From positions 124,001-188,000 of the forward strand of contig DASWYF010000047.1 in assembly GCA_036405135.1 (NCBI GenBank): 64,000 nt of DNA, in the 5' to 3' direction. Both the position numbers and the translations under genes were made by a program. Source of the stretch: Verrucomicrobiia bacterium. Lineage in GTDB: Bacteria > Verrucomicrobiota > Verrucomicrobiia > Limisphaerales > JAEYXS01. Shown here piece by piece: positions 41,251-50,556 of the stretch; within the stretch, counting starts at the first letter, position 1, and each line of letters starts with the position of its first letter. The notes beneath the pieces were generated by a model that made no database searches, was not told where the DNA came from, and saw nothing but the letters and a program-made list of their open reading frames with translations.

Positions 41251-43617
41251 ATGTCATCCAAGGTCTTTGCCGCTGGTCGTATCGCGTTGTTCTGCGGCGC
41301 GTTGTTGTCGTGGACCCTGCCCGCATTTTCTCAATCTGCCGAGCCGCTGGCCGGAACCAAGCAATTGACCATGGAAGGCGACCTCTCGGAGCAGATGGTC
41401 ACGGGCATCAGCAAGTTCCTGGATCGTGAACTGGCTGCCTCGGTGGAAGGCCGCGCCCGCTTTTGGAAGCCAGACTTCTCCACGCGGACGACTTATAATC
41501 AATCGGTGCAGCCGAATCGTGAGCGGCTCGCGCGTATCATCGGTGCGGTCGATGCGCGCGTGACCAAGGTGAATCTGGAATACGTGGCTACGAGCACCTC
41601 CCCAGCGAAGGTGGCGGAGACGGATCGCTTCGTAGCTTATGCAGTGCGTTGGCCGGTGTTTGAGAATGTCTATGGTGAAGGGCTGATGCTGGTGCCGAAG
41701 GGCCGTTCCTCCTGTCGCGTGATCGCCATTCCGGATGCGGATCAGACACCCGAGCAGATCGCAGGGTTGGCTCCGGGCTTGCCCACGGAACTGCAGTTTG
41801 CCCGTCGTTTTGCGGAGAATGGTTGTCAGGTGATCATTCCCACGTTGGCCAGCCGGGCGGATACTTTTTCGGGCAATGTACGGTTGAACCGTTTCACCAA
41901 TCAGCCGCATCGCGAATGGATTTACCGTCAGGCGTATGAGCTGGGCCGTCACATCGTGGGATATGAGGTGCAAAAGGTTCTGGCGGCGGTGGACTGGCTC
42001 GAAGGTCAACTGCCGACGAAAGATGCGATTCCACCCGAAGTGGGCGTGGTGGGTTATGGGGAGGGTGGTTTGATCGCTTTTTACAGCGCGGCGATTGATA
42101 CGCGCATCGATGCCTGTTTCGTCAGCGGTTATTTCGGCAAGCGCGAAAAACTTTGGCAGGAGCCGATTTACCGGAACTTTCACGGTCTGTTGCAGGAATT
42201 TGGTGATGCGGAGATCGCCACACTCATCGCACCCCGTGTGTTCATCGCGGAGTATTCACCCGCTCCAGATGTGAAAGGTCCGCCGGAAGAACGCGCGGGT
42301 CGTAAGGGCGCGGCTCCGGGAAAGATTGTCACACCGGAATACAAAGACGTCGTCGCTGAATTCAATCGCGCTCAAATGCTGTGTGCTGAAGCGTTCCGGC
42401 CCGCGCTCATTTTGTTCAATGGTCAGGATGGTGCCTTGATGGGACCGATCAATGACACGGGCGTGTTGGCCACGATGCAGGCTTTGCGCGTGAATATTGA
42501 AAGCCTGCGTGTTCCCGGCCAGCAACCGACGGATTTGCGACCGACGTTCAATCAAGATGAACGGCAGGAGCGTCTGGTCCGTGATTTGGAACGGCATACG
42601 CAACGGCTCTTATTGCTGGCCAGCAGCGTGCGGGATGATTTTCTGTGGAACAAGGTAAAGCCGAACACGACGAACGAGTGGCAGGCTGCCATGCGGTCGT
42701 ATCAGACCAAACTGTGGGATGAAAGCATCGGACGTTTCGCCAAAGGGACAAATGAGCTGAATCCACGCACGCGCAAGATCTACGATAAACCAAAGTGGAC
42801 GGGCTACGACGTGGTGTTGGATGTGCATAATGACGTTTACGCCTGGGGTTATCTGTTGTTGCCCAAGGGGATGAAGCCGGGTGAAAAACGGCCTGTGGTT
42901 GTCTGCCAGCATGGTCTTGAAGGTGTGCCGGACGACGTGGTGAATGATAATCTGGAAAGCCCAGCTTACGCTGCTTACAAAGCTTTTGGTGCGCGATTGG
43001 TGGAGCGTGGTTTCATCGTGTTCGTGCCGCACAATCCGTATCGCGGCAAGGACGCCTTCCGTGTGCTGCAACGCAAAGCGAATCCGCTCGGCAAGTCACT
43101 CTTCTCGGTGATTCTGAACCAGCATGATCGCATTCTGGATTTTCTTTCCTCCCAATCATTCGTCGATCCGCAACGCATCGGTTTCTACGGGCTTTCTTAC
43201 GGTGGCAAGACGGCGATGCGTGTGCCGGCTTTGCTGGACCGCTATTGCCTTTCCATCTGCTCCGGTGATTTCAATGAGTGGGTCTGGAAGAATGTGACGA
43301 CGGACTGGAGCCGGAGTTACATGTTCAGCGGCGAGTACGAGATGCCGGAGTTCAATCTTGGCTCCACGTTCAATTATGCGGAGATGGCCGCATTGATCGC
43401 ACCACGGCCTTTCATGGTAGAGCGCGGGCATAATGACGGGGTGGGCGTGGATGAATGGGTGGCTTTCGAATACGCGAAGGTGAACCGTCTCTACGGCAAA
43501 TTAAAGATTCCGCAGCTCACGCAGATAGAATATTTCGACGGGCCGCACACGATCAATGGTCAGGCGAGCTACAAGTTCCTGCACAAGCACCTGAACTGGC
43601 CGGAGCCGAAACAGTAG
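41251..43617 (+). CDS. Secreted tandem alpha/beta hydrolase (acetylxylan-esterase-like)
   Basis: 788 residues. Signal peptide cut near LPAFSQSAE. Two hydrolase halves. In the first the nucleophile elbow reads GYGEG, so Ser is lost. The second has GLSYGG with S649, a candidate acid residue in ERGHNDG, and H766 in GPHTI, a complete triad. Related in layout to the protein at 13631, where the first half is the active one. Probably removes acyl groups from polysaccharide outside the cytoplasm. The start gives a usual signal peptide; in-frame upstream codons overlap higA. Confidence 0.82.
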   Translation: MSSKVFAAGRIALFCGALLSWTLPAFSQSAEPLAGTKQLTMEGDLSEQMVTGISKFLDRELAASVEGRARFWKPDFSTRTTYNQSVQPNRERLARIIGAVDARVTKVNLEYVATSTSPAKVAETDRFVAYAVRWPVFENVYGEGLMLVPKGRSSCRVIAIPDADQTPEQIAGLAPGLPTELQFARRFAENGCQVIIPTLASRADTFSGNVRLNRFTNQPHREWIYRQAYELGRHIVGYEVQKVLAAVDWLEGQLPTKDAIPPEVGVVGYGEGGLIAFYSAAIDTRIDACFVSGYFGKREKLWQEPIYRNFHGLLQEFGDAEIATLIAPRVFIAEYSPAPDVKGPPEERAGRKGAAPGKIVTPEYKDVVAEFNRAQMLCAEAFRPALILFNGQDGALMGPINDTGVLATMQALRVNIESLRVPGQQPTDLRPTFNQDERQERLVRDLERHTQRLLLLASSVRDDFLWNKVKPNTTNEWQAAMRSYQTKLWDESIGRFAKGTNELNPRTRKIYDKPKWTGYDVVLDVHNDVYAWGYLLLPKGMKPGEKRPVVVCQHGLEGVPDDVVNDNLESPAYAAYKAFGARLVERGFIVFVPHNPYRGKDAFRVLQRKANPLGKSLFSVILNQHDRILDFLSSQSFVDPQRIGFYGLSYGGKTAMRVPALLDRYCLSICSGDFNEWVWKNVTTDWSRSYMFSGEYEMPEFNLGSTFNYAEMAALIAPRPFMVERGHNDGVGVDEWVAFEYAKVNRLYGKLKIPQLTQIEYFDGPHTINGQASYKFLHKHLNWPEPKQ

Positions 43618-43624
43618 AGCGTTG

Positions 43625-44548
43625 CTATTCTTTCAGACGCGACATTGCGAGCTTCAGGCGGGTGATGGATTCCTCCTGATGCTCGGCGAGGAAGAAGTGG
43701 TCGCCGCCGGTGATCACTTGGCTGGTGACTTGCACGCCGCGTGACTTCATCTTCTCCAGATTGTTCGTGAGCATCTGGTTTTGCACGAAGAGTTCTTTCT
43801 CGCCGCAGAGGAATTCCAACCGATGGCCTTCACGAAAGGCAGGCAGGGTTTCGTTGGCTGGATATCCCGCGATGCAGATCGCGCCCGTATATTGTCGTGC
43901 GCGAGGCCCGTAATGTTCCAAGACTCCATTCACGCCAGCAGATAACCCGATCAGCACTGGCTTGGGTAATGGTTCTTCCAATTTTAAAGTATCCTGAACG
44001 GCGCGTAACGATTGCTGGATGTAGAGAGGGTGAATGTTTCCACCGCTGAGGCCGTAAGCGGGTGCGATGATGACGCGATCGGGAAAAGCGCGGGCGAGGA
44101 GATGGATGGGCCAGAGGAAGCTGCCGCCGTAGCCGTGGAGGAAGAGGATGGGCGGTTTGTTCGTACCCACATTCTCCGGAAAGTAAACTGTGGCGAGGCC
44201 GTTGGTGGGCGTGGTCTCGGAGTAGCAATAGGGCAGGGCGCTACGGGCGTTTTTGAATACTTCGTCCTTCTTGATCTCAGCGTAGAGCGGGACGAGGAGA
44301 CGTTGCAATCTTCCGGCCTGTTCTTGCGTGAGGCCGATCATCTGGGCGGCAGAGGCGCTCATGCCGACGGCCTGTGCCTCGCTCATGCTGGAAAGTCCCA
44401 GCCGATATGTCGCAAGCCAGCGCGAGTCGATACCGGTCGGCGGTTTGGAGGCGAAGCGTGTGGGCCATTGCAAGGTCTGAACGGATTGCGCGATACCGGT
44501 GAGAGCCAGCGCAAACAGGCAAGTGATGATGGAAATAGAGCGGACCAC
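43625..44548 (-). CDS. Exported alpha/beta hydrolase
   Basis: 307 residues. Signal peptide to about TGIAQ. Alpha/beta hydrolase core: LFLHGYGG (oxyanion region), nucleophile elbow LIGLSAGV, and the late HFF of GGDHFFLAEH as catalytic His. A helical insert (ASAAQMIGLTQEQAGRLQRL) precedes the core. Convergent with the tandem hydrolase, 7 bases apart. Substrate unknown. Confidence 0.75.
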   Translation of the reverse strand: MVRSISIITCLFALALTGIAQSVQTLQWPTRFASKPPTGIDSRWLATYRLGLSSMSEAQAVGMSASAAQMIGLTQEQAGRLQRLLVPLYAEIKKDEVFKNARSALPYCYSETTPTNGLATVYFPENVGTNKPPILFLHGYGGSFLWPIHLLARAFPDRVIIAPAYGLSGGNIHPLYIQQSLRAVQDTLKLEEPLPKPVLIGLSAGVNGVLEHYGPRARQYTGAICIAGYPANETLPAFREGHRLEFLCGEKELFVQNQMLTNNLEKMKSRGVQVTSQVITGGDHFFLAEHQEESITRLKLAMSRLKE

Positions 44549-44593
44549 TTGCGGAGAACATCCCTTGCAAGACGCAGGAAATCAAGTGTCAGA

Positions 44594-45496
44594 CTATTTC
44601 AGTGGCAGGGCGAGGTGACGGGTTTCTGCTTCACCTTCGATGTGGACGACCACTTCGCGTTCACCGATCTCACGGCACTCGACCACCTTGAATGTGTTTT
44701 CCCATGGCACCTTTTTCTTTTCGCCGATCATGAGAGGGATATTGCGTTTGCCTACGCCGATCAACGCCACCTTACGGTCACCAGTGCCGCTTACACCTTT
44801 CAGTGTTACCTCAAAGATTATAGGGGGAGCGTTAGTGGTTGGGGATGCTTTCGCTGCGGAGGCGGTTTGCGATACGGTTGCGACGGAGGCAGGTGAAGTC
44901 GTGCTTTTGGTTGTGGCTGAAGCAGGGGCAATAAGTTTTTTTGGTGAGGATTTGTCCCCTTTGCTGAGTTGTTCGATCCAGCGGATGTAGCTTTTCGGGC
45001 CGCCGTCCTGATAGCCAGAACGCGCTCCGAGCAGGGAGCCGTCCTTGGCGATGACGGCCACGAAAGGAAATCCCTGTCCGGCTCCGGAAGCCTTCGCGAA
45101 GGAGTCGAGCAGTTCCATGCGCTGGACAAGTTCGGGTTGCGCGCTGGTGAAGGAGGTGGGCATGAGATAGTCCGTCAGCTCCAGTTTCTCGGCGGCGAAG
45201 GTGGCCCATTCGGCTTGTGCGAAAACATCTCGCGACATCCGTTCGCAAACGGCGCAGCCGGTGAGATTAAAGCGGATCACAGCGGTTTTCCCGGAAACTT
45301 GCGAGCGCCTTAACGATTCGTCGATGACGGTGGATGCGGTGGGGGAGGCTTCTATCGGTGCTGCGGCTTTCGGTGCGCGCAGGCGTTCCCATAGTTGGAT
45401 CGCATCTTCTTTGTAATGAAGTCCTGCCAAGGCCGCGCTGGCGATAAGCGCGACCACGAACAAGCCTTTGACCGCTTTGGCGAACTTCCCGGGCAT
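44594..45496 (-). CDS. Membrane-anchored thioredoxin-like protein
   Basis: 300 residues. One N-terminal helix (GLFVVALIASAALAGLHY), then a thioredoxin-like domain with CxxC in TGCAVC (C81, C84), preceded by VIRFNLTG and followed by FPFVAVIAKDGSLLG with the cis-Pro position. A Ser/Thr/Ala-rich linker (about 190-225) leads to a C-terminal beta domain (GVSGTGDRKVALIGVGK). The CxxC spacing fits a periplasmic disulfide reductase or oxidase. Ends 45 bases before the convergent or upstream neighbours. Confidence 0.75.
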   Translation of the reverse strand: MPGKFAKAVKGLFVVALIASAALAGLHYKEDAIQLWERLRAPKAAAPIEASPTASTVIDESLRRSQVSGKTAVIRFNLTGCAVCERMSRDVFAQAEWATFAAEKLELTDYLMPTSFTSAQPELVQRMELLDSFAKASGAGQGFPFVAVIAKDGSLLGARSGYQDGGPKSYIRWIEQLSKGDKSSPKKLIAPASATTKSTTSPASVATVSQTASAAKASPTTNAPPIIFEVTLKGVSGTGDRKVALIGVGKRNIPLMIGEKKKVPWENTFKVVECREIGEREVVVHIEGEAETRHLALPLK

Positions 45497-45543
45497 AACA
45501 AGCGGGATTATGCAGGAAACTGAAGGGTGCGCAATCCCCGCTC

Positions 45544-46464
45544 CTAAGCTCTCGGATGAAATTTCCGATGCACCTCGCGCAAGCGGCTGCCAGCCACGTG
45601 AGTATATATCTCCGTGGTGCTGATGTTCGCGTGGCCGAGCAATTCTTGGATCACGCGCAAGTCCGCGCCGTGTTCGAGCAGATGTGTGGCGAAGCTATGC
45701 CGTAACATATGCGGTGTGATATTCCGTTTGATGCCTGCGAGCTTCACACGACGCTTCACGCGCCACCACATGCTAACGGAAGCGAAGCCGGTGCCGCGTT
45801 TGCTGAGGAATAATGTCGCGGGAGATTTGGGTGTCACCAGTTTTGGACGCGCGGCGTGCAGGTAACGATTGATCGCTTCCACCGCAATTTTGCCCACGGG
45901 AACGACACGCTCTTTGTTGCCTTTGCCGATGACGTTGATGAAGCCGGATTCGAGATGCAGTTGCTCAAGGCGGATGGTGCGCAGTTCGCTGAGGCGGAGG
46001 CCGGAGGCGTAGGCGAGTTCGAGAACGGCCTGATCGCAGAGCGCTTCCGGTGTTTCTACCGGCAAGGGCTTGAGTAACTGATCTACCTCAGCATTCGTGA
46101 GGGCTTTGGGCAAACGCTTCCAGCGGCGAGGCAGGGAAAGGTTTTCTGCCACATTTACCGGCAGGATTTTCTCGTTCTCCGCGTATTTGTAGAAGGCGCG
46201 CAACGCCGCGATCTGCAGGTAGATACTCTCGGAGCTCATCTTGGCTGCGGACTCCTTCGGCTGATCCATCGGCACGCGTTCACGTTCCGTTTGCAGGAAG
46301 GACATCAGGCATTTCAGGTCCACCTCGCGCCAAGCGCTGATGCCTTGGGCTTCTGCCCAAGCTGTGAATTTCCCCAAGAGCGCCGCGTAGGTTTTCTGCG
46401 TCTGCTCGGACTGGCCCCGCTCCAAGCGGAGGTAAGTCAGGAAATCTTCGACGAGGTCTTGCAT
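45544..46464 (-). CDS. xerD: Tyrosine recombinase XerD
   Basis: 306 residues. Resolves chromosome dimers at dif with XerC. All catalytic residues are present: R157 (GLRLSEL), K181 (GKGNKER), H252 and R255 (HMLRHSFATHLLEHG), H278 (GHANIST) and Y287 (TEIYTHV). The N-terminal core-binding domain (residues 1-110) carries a slightly long loop with MDQPKESAAKMSSES. XerD and XerC are hard to separate by eye. Third gene of a purC / small ORF / xerD unit, with 2 bases between the small ORF stop and this start. Confidence 0.9.
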   Translation of the reverse strand: MQDLVEDFLTYLRLERGQSEQTQKTYAALLGKFTAWAEAQGISAWREVDLKCLMSFLQTERERVPMDQPKESAAKMSSESIYLQIAALRAFYKYAENEKILPVNVAENLSLPRRWKRLPKALTNAEVDQLLKPLPVETPEALCDQAVLELAYASGLRLSELRTIRLEQLHLESGFINVIGKGNKERVVPVGKIAVEAINRYLHAARPKLVTPKSPATLFLSKRGTGFASVSMWWRVKRRVKLAGIKRNITPHMLRHSFATHLLEHGADLRVIQELLGHANISTTEIYTHVAGSRLREVHRKFHPRA

Positions 46465-46466
46465 AT

Positions 46467-46637
46467 TTAATGCCGAGACCTGTTCACGCGCTTTTGAACT
46501 TCTTTGCGGATGCCAGCAAAGAAACCATCTAACTCAGCAGCGTTGTGTATTACTACGAAGCGTTCCGGATGCTGAGTGTATTCTTCCCGACGACGAATCA
46601 ATTCATCTTTCACAGCATCTGTAAGTTCGGCTGTCAT
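46467..46637 (-). CDS. 56-residue hypothetical protein between purC and xerD
   Basis: ATG at 46637 to TAA at 46467-46469. The product is highly charged and helical (MTAELTDAVKDELIRRREEY, then NAAELDGFFAGIRKEVQKRV). It begins 1 base after the purC stop and ends 2 bases before the xerD start, so all three must be read from one message. No family recognised, although the size and charge recall small RNA- or DNA-associated or antitoxin-like proteins. Confidence 0.6.
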   Translation of the reverse strand: MTAELTDAVKDELIRRREEYTQHPERFVVIHNAAELDGFFAGIRKEVQKRVNRSRH

Positions 46638-46638
46638 C

Positions 46639-47529
46639 TTACAGCTTCTTCCCCGTCAACCGCTCATACGCCTCCAGGTACTTCGCCTGCGATTTCATCA
46701 CGATCTCGTTTGGCAAAGCAGGCGCGGGCGGGGTCTTATCCCAGTCCAGCGTCTCCAGGTAATCGCGCACGAATTGCTTGTCGAAGCTCGGTTGGCCTTT
46801 GCCCGCCTGATACTGATCTGCGGGCCAGAAGCGTGAGGAATCCGGCGTGAGTACTTCATCAATGAGGATGAGTTCGCCATTGTAGATGCCGAACTCGAAC
46901 TTTGTATCCGCGATGATGATGCCGCGTTGGCGGGCGTAATCGCGGGCGAAGTTGTAGATCTTCAGGCTCAGGTCGCGTGCCTTCTCGGCGATGTCCTTGC
47001 CCACGATCTTTACCGCTTCCTCGAACGAGATGTTCTCGTCGTGGCCCGTCTCCGCCTTTGTCGCGGGGGTGAAGATCGGTTCAGGCAATTCCGAAGATTC
47101 CTTCAAACCTGCCGGCAGCTTGATGCCGCAAACCGTCTGGCTGGTCTTGTATTCCTTCCAGCCGGAGCCTGCGAGATAGCCGCGCACCACGCACTCGATC
47201 GCCAATGGCTTGGACTTCTTCACGATCATGCTGCGGCGTGCCACCTTGTCTGCGAACGGTTGCAGGATGGCGGGCAGGGGATCGTTCGCCTTCGCCAGGC
47301 GATGATTCGGCACCAGCTTTTCCGTTTGATCGAACCAGAAGTGGGAGATCTGCGTGAGCACCTCGCCCTTGCGCGGGATGCCGTTGGGCATGATGCAATC
47401 AAACGCCGAGATACGGTCCGACGCCACGAACAGCAGGCTATCGCCGAGGTCGAACACCTCGCGCACCTTTCCGCTTTTCACTTTCGGGATGCCCGGCAAA
47501 TCGATCTGCAACAACGTTTGGTCACTCAT
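46639..47529 (-). CDS. purC: Phosphoribosylaminoimidazole-succinocarboxamide synthase
   Basis: 296 residues, cytoplasmic. Joins aspartate to CAIR with ATP to give SAICAR, step 8 of purine synthesis. Family signatures: [24 protein letters not shown] (quoted in part), [54 protein letters not shown] (in part). The start at 47529 (MSDQTLL) is chosen over an upstream in-frame ATG at 47589, which would add a non-family extension. Length is normal for the longer purC form. First gene of a three-gene unit. Confidence 0.93.
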   Translation of the reverse strand: MSDQTLLQIDLPGIPKVKSGKVREVFDLGDSLLFVASDRISAFDCIMPNGIPRKGEVLTQISHFWFDQTEKLVPNHRLAKANDPLPAILQPFADKVARRSMIVKKSKPLAIECVVRGYLAGSGWKEYKTSQTVCGIKLPAGLKESSELPEPIFTPATKAETGHDENISFEEAVKIVGKDIAEKARDLSLKIYNFARDYARQRGIIIADTKFEFGIYNGELILIDEVLTPDSSRFWPADQYQAGKGQPSFDKQFVRDYLETLDWDKTPPAPALPNEIVMKSQAKYLEAYERLTGKKL

Positions 47530-47825
47530 CATCGCGCGGATGATGGGGTCCCCCCACGAAAGTGCAAATCGAAATTCCCAACCTCCCATCTTGCTCGTCC
47601 TCGATTCGTTAAAACCGTGAAACCGTGAATCGCTTCACCATTTAACCTATTTAACATTCCCCGAAATGGCCTTCTGCATGGTTTCTTTAGCCCGGCAACC
47701 CGTTCAAAGCATCCTGTTCTGCGGCACTCTAGCCTCCGGCCTCAACCTCCCAAACCAAACCCTCGCCAGCCACTTCACGGGAAAATGCTTGAGCGTCACG
47801 TCGAAAAACGGCGCTTTATTCGTCC

Positions 47826-47880
47826 TTCTCCCTTGGCAGTCGAACTTCGACCGGGAGAAGGATTGAGGATGAGGGTGCCC
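47826..47880 (+). repeat. REP-like unit, second locus
   Basis: Hairpin of CTTCTCCC and GGGAGAAG with an inner hairpin GTCGA-ACT-TCGAC, followed by GATTGAGGATGAGGGTGCCC. The tail shares 20 of about 21 bases with the left unit at 38573. The inverted partner to its right is decayed. Confidence 0.6.
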
Positions 47881-48590
47881 GGTCTTTTCGGACCTCGCAC
47901 CTCTTCCTTCGCATTTCCCCACTGGGGAACTATGTCAAAGAGCAATGAAACCATCCGACCCCTGTGAGCTATCGTTTCCTCCCTCCCTACGATTGGGACT
48001 TCAGATTGAGCGCTTGTCCCTGACCCGGCCGGTTCCGCAGTGGGAATGGAGGTCGAACTTCGACCTAGGGATTCCCCGGTCTGGTCATAACCTATGACGA
48101 CCGACGTCCCTTTCCCCCTCCGGCTTACGGACCCTGATCCAAACGCCCGATACACCCACATATCCTAAACCCGGTAGGGCGGAGCTGCCGCTCCGCCGTA
48201 ACTCTTTCCGCAACTGAACTACCGGATTTGCAACAGTGGACTCGATAGCTATCAAAAGCTCTCTTGCCCCCGTTCCTAACGGTTCCATAAGAACTGCCAC
48301 CTCCCCGCCAACGCAGGACACATCGACGCAATTACGCATCGCTATGTTTAGTGACCTGGGATTTCCGGCTCTTTCCTCGTTCCTAATTCAAAACTTAAAA
48401 CTAAGAACTTAAAATTACCTCAAGCCCGTCCTTTACCAGCAGCGAGCTGCCAGCACCAAAAAGATTACCACAAAACCTCACTAGCACAATAAATTTTCCA
48501 TATCTTAAAAATCAAAACCCCTAATCTCCTCCCGCTCAAAAACTTCCACCAAAAAATATTTTCCACCGCGCCCTGGAGCTCGCCTTCCTT

Positions 48591-48628
48591 GGAGCGCGGG
48601 TCTCCGAACCGCAGCAACGTCCATAAGC
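48591..48628 (-). repeat. Dispersed element, copy A
   Basis: Read on the minus strand it begins GCTTATGGACGTTGCTGCGG and ends CGCGCTCC, with a 10-base middle (TTCGGAGACC). Copy B lies at 55695 on the plus strand: the first 20 bases are identical and the end matches, while the middle differs. Confidence 0.75.
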
Positions 48629-48716
48629 ACCACCAACCCACTCTCGCAAAAAAAGCACCGCAAAAAAATCTTCTCATCTGCGTCTATTTCACCCCGGCTC
48701 TTAGTCGGGGCTGCGG

Positions 48717-48857
48717 TTAACCCCTTCTCCCCTCCCGATACCGCCCCACAAACCCCTTCTTCCGACGCGCCGTCTCCGTCTCGTTATACGTCTCCTGAAA
48801 CAACCACCGCATCCCCGCCTCCAGTGCCAGCGGCACGACCCGATGGTAGCCGTGCAT
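48717..48857 (-). CDS. Doubtful 46-codon reading frame
   Basis: From ATG 48857 to TAA 48717-48719. The protein-like sequence includes MHGYHRVVPLALEAGMRWLF, QETYNETETARRKKGF and a basic end. The frame stays open for 27 more codons upstream without a start. It lies between repeats on the strand opposite the leucine-rich-repeat gene. May be the end of a decayed gene or chance. Confidence 0.25.
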   Translation of the reverse strand: MHGYHRVVPLALEAGMRWLFQETYNETETARRKKGFVGRYREGRRG

Positions 48858-48938
48858 GAAATGCACGGACCACCGCCCGATGCGACCCGCTGAAATAGTT
48901 GCCTCCGCACTTAACTTCGCGCTAGCCTTCCCCTCGCC

Positions 48939-50465
48939 ATGTATCTCCCCGCCCTCTTGTCCATGATGCTGCTCGCTACTCCGCTCATGGCCGCAGAAAA
49001 GAAAGGTGCAGCATTCGTGTCATCAGCTTCCCAGCTTCCTTTTGCCACGCTTTGTCTCGACTCCAAGATTAGCACCGAGACGGCTTACACCTTGGCGAAG
49101 CTGATCCATGCATCCCGCTACGAATTCACAACCCAACAATTTCCTGAAGACGCCTTTCGTAACGTCACGCGGAAAAATGCGAAAGCGTTGGTAGCCAAAC
49201 TGACCCCTGAATCAGTTTACGCCATCGCATCACACTTGGAGAAAAAGACGTGGCTCCATTTGGAAGGGGATAAAATCGCCGATTTGCGCCCTCTGACTGG
49301 ATTGAGCAATCTGACGGGTCTTGTCCTCAGCCATCATTCCATCTCGGATCTCACTCCGTTGGCCGGTCTGGTTAACCTCAAACGACTGGATCTGGAAGGC
49401 AATCAGATCGCCGATCTTAATCCCTTGGAGAAACTGGTGAACCTTCAGGAACTCACTCTATATGACAATCCTTTGATCAGTCTCCAGACGCTCGGCCATC
49501 TGCCGAAACTGGCCGAACTCGAACTCTCCGCCGGGCACGTCCACTTGCTGGCTGGTGTCCAGCGGTTGGATGCCTTGAAGAAATTGACCGCCCGTGGCAT
49601 CGGCCCCAGTAGCTTTATCGCCACTCCTCGCTGTCCGGAGTTGATCAGTTTGCGGGCTGAGGGTCTTACCAGTCTGGATGGCATGGAGAAATTCCCGTCC
49701 TTGTTATATGCCAGCCTGACCGGTGTTTATACTTCATTGAAGCCGCTGAACTCCTGCCCCCAGCTTACTCATCTGCGCATTTCTTCATTCCGTACGGTCG
49801 ATGCCTCTGAGATTAAAGATTTGCCCGCCATCAAGGCGATAGACTTTAGTGCATTGCAGGTGAAAAATCTGGAATCATTAGGCAGCCACCCGACCTTGCG
49901 CGAAGTAACCATGCCCGAGTCCAAAGGCACTCCCGTCCTGCAATTGAAGCTGCTCCATGCCAGCCTCTCTTCTTGGGATGCCGATTTTTCCTTCTCTGAA
50001 CCACGTGCCACTCCTTCCCCGAAGTTGCTGGTCGTTTCCCAAGATGAATTCGACCGTTTCGATTTCAAGGAAGGCTACGGTGTGACTCCTGCGGATAGAA
50101 ATATCGAACTCATCGAATCGGAGCGTGCTTGGCTGGAGCGTCGTCTCACCAAGATACTGGCGGCGAAATGGGAGAAGACAAAAGACTGGAACTTTCCCTA
50201 CACTGGCGGTCTGCGCCGGTCTCATACGCTCCATCTCAGCTCGGTAAAAGCCTATCAGGCCGCTCCGCAGATTGTTGCTGCCATCCAAAAGGAACTGGCC
50301 ACTGCGCGGAATGACTGGATCATCTACCTGCAAGTCGAACTTTGGGGTTCCGATGCTGATAGACCGGTCCACGCTACCCCTGACTTCATCGCCTGGATAT
50401 ACCCAGATAAGATCGTCACAACTGAGAATTACGCAGAAACAATTCGCAAGCTGTTCAAGCCATAG
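48939..50465 (+). CDS. Exported leucine-rich-repeat protein (internalin-type repeats)
   Basis: 508 residues. Short signal peptide (LPALLSMMLLATPLMAAE). Residues 110-250 carry 22-residue repeats of the internalin form: LTGLSNLTGLVLSHHSISDL, TPLAGLVNLKRLDLEGNQIA, DLNPLEKLVNLQELTLYDNP. Further, weaker repeats reach about 330. A non-repeat C-terminal domain of about 130 residues follows (KLLVVSQDEFDRFDFKEGYG). Such proteins bind other proteins at the cell surface or in the periplasm. The start is the only ATG with a signal peptide. Target unknown. Confidence 0.82.
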   Translation: MYLPALLSMMLLATPLMAAEKKGAAFVSSASQLPFATLCLDSKISTETAYTLAKLIHASRYEFTTQQFPEDAFRNVTRKNAKALVAKLTPESVYAIASHLEKKTWLHLEGDKIADLRPLTGLSNLTGLVLSHHSISDLTPLAGLVNLKRLDLEGNQIADLNPLEKLVNLQELTLYDNPLISLQTLGHLPKLAELELSAGHVHLLAGVQRLDALKKLTARGIGPSSFIATPRCPELISLRAEGLTSLDGMEKFPSLLYASLTGVYTSLKPLNSCPQLTHLRISSFRTVDASEIKDLPAIKAIDFSALQVKNLESLGSHPTLREVTMPESKGTPVLQLKLLHASLSSWDADFSFSEPRATPSPKLLVVSQDEFDRFDFKEGYGVTPADRNIELIESERAWLERRLTKILAAKWEKTKDWNFPYTGGLRRSHTLHLSSVKAYQAAPQIVAAIQKELATARNDWIIYLQVELWGSDADRPVHATPDFIAWIYPDKIVTTENYAETIRKLFKP

Positions 50466-50556
50466 CCTTGAATCCATAGCCTCTCTCTTGTTCAACTTTT
50501 TCCTGTCACCAGAACGTTCCTTTCCCTCCTTCCGTCCGATACGCTACAAACACACC

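Larger units (their letters stand above)
47590..48938. other. Gene-poor region rich in hairpins and repeats
   Basis: 1.35 kb without a convincing long gene. Contents seen: a REP-like unit near 47826-47880; the hairpin GTCGA-ACT-TCGAC at about 47839 and again within AGGTCGA-ACT-TCGACCT at about 48050; the perfect hairpin GGCGGAGC-TGCC-GCTCCGCC at about 48180; an AT-rich run at 48390-48420; a dispersed element at 48591; a small possible reading frame at 48717; and the hairpin CCGTGCAT-GAA-ATGCACGG at 48850-48868, which lies inside the possible start of that frame. Confidence 0.6.

Noticed and set aside
47796-48339. Several 60-120 codon frames in the gene-poor region
   Set aside because: They run through hairpin repeats and have biased Arg/Gly/Ser composition with no motif.
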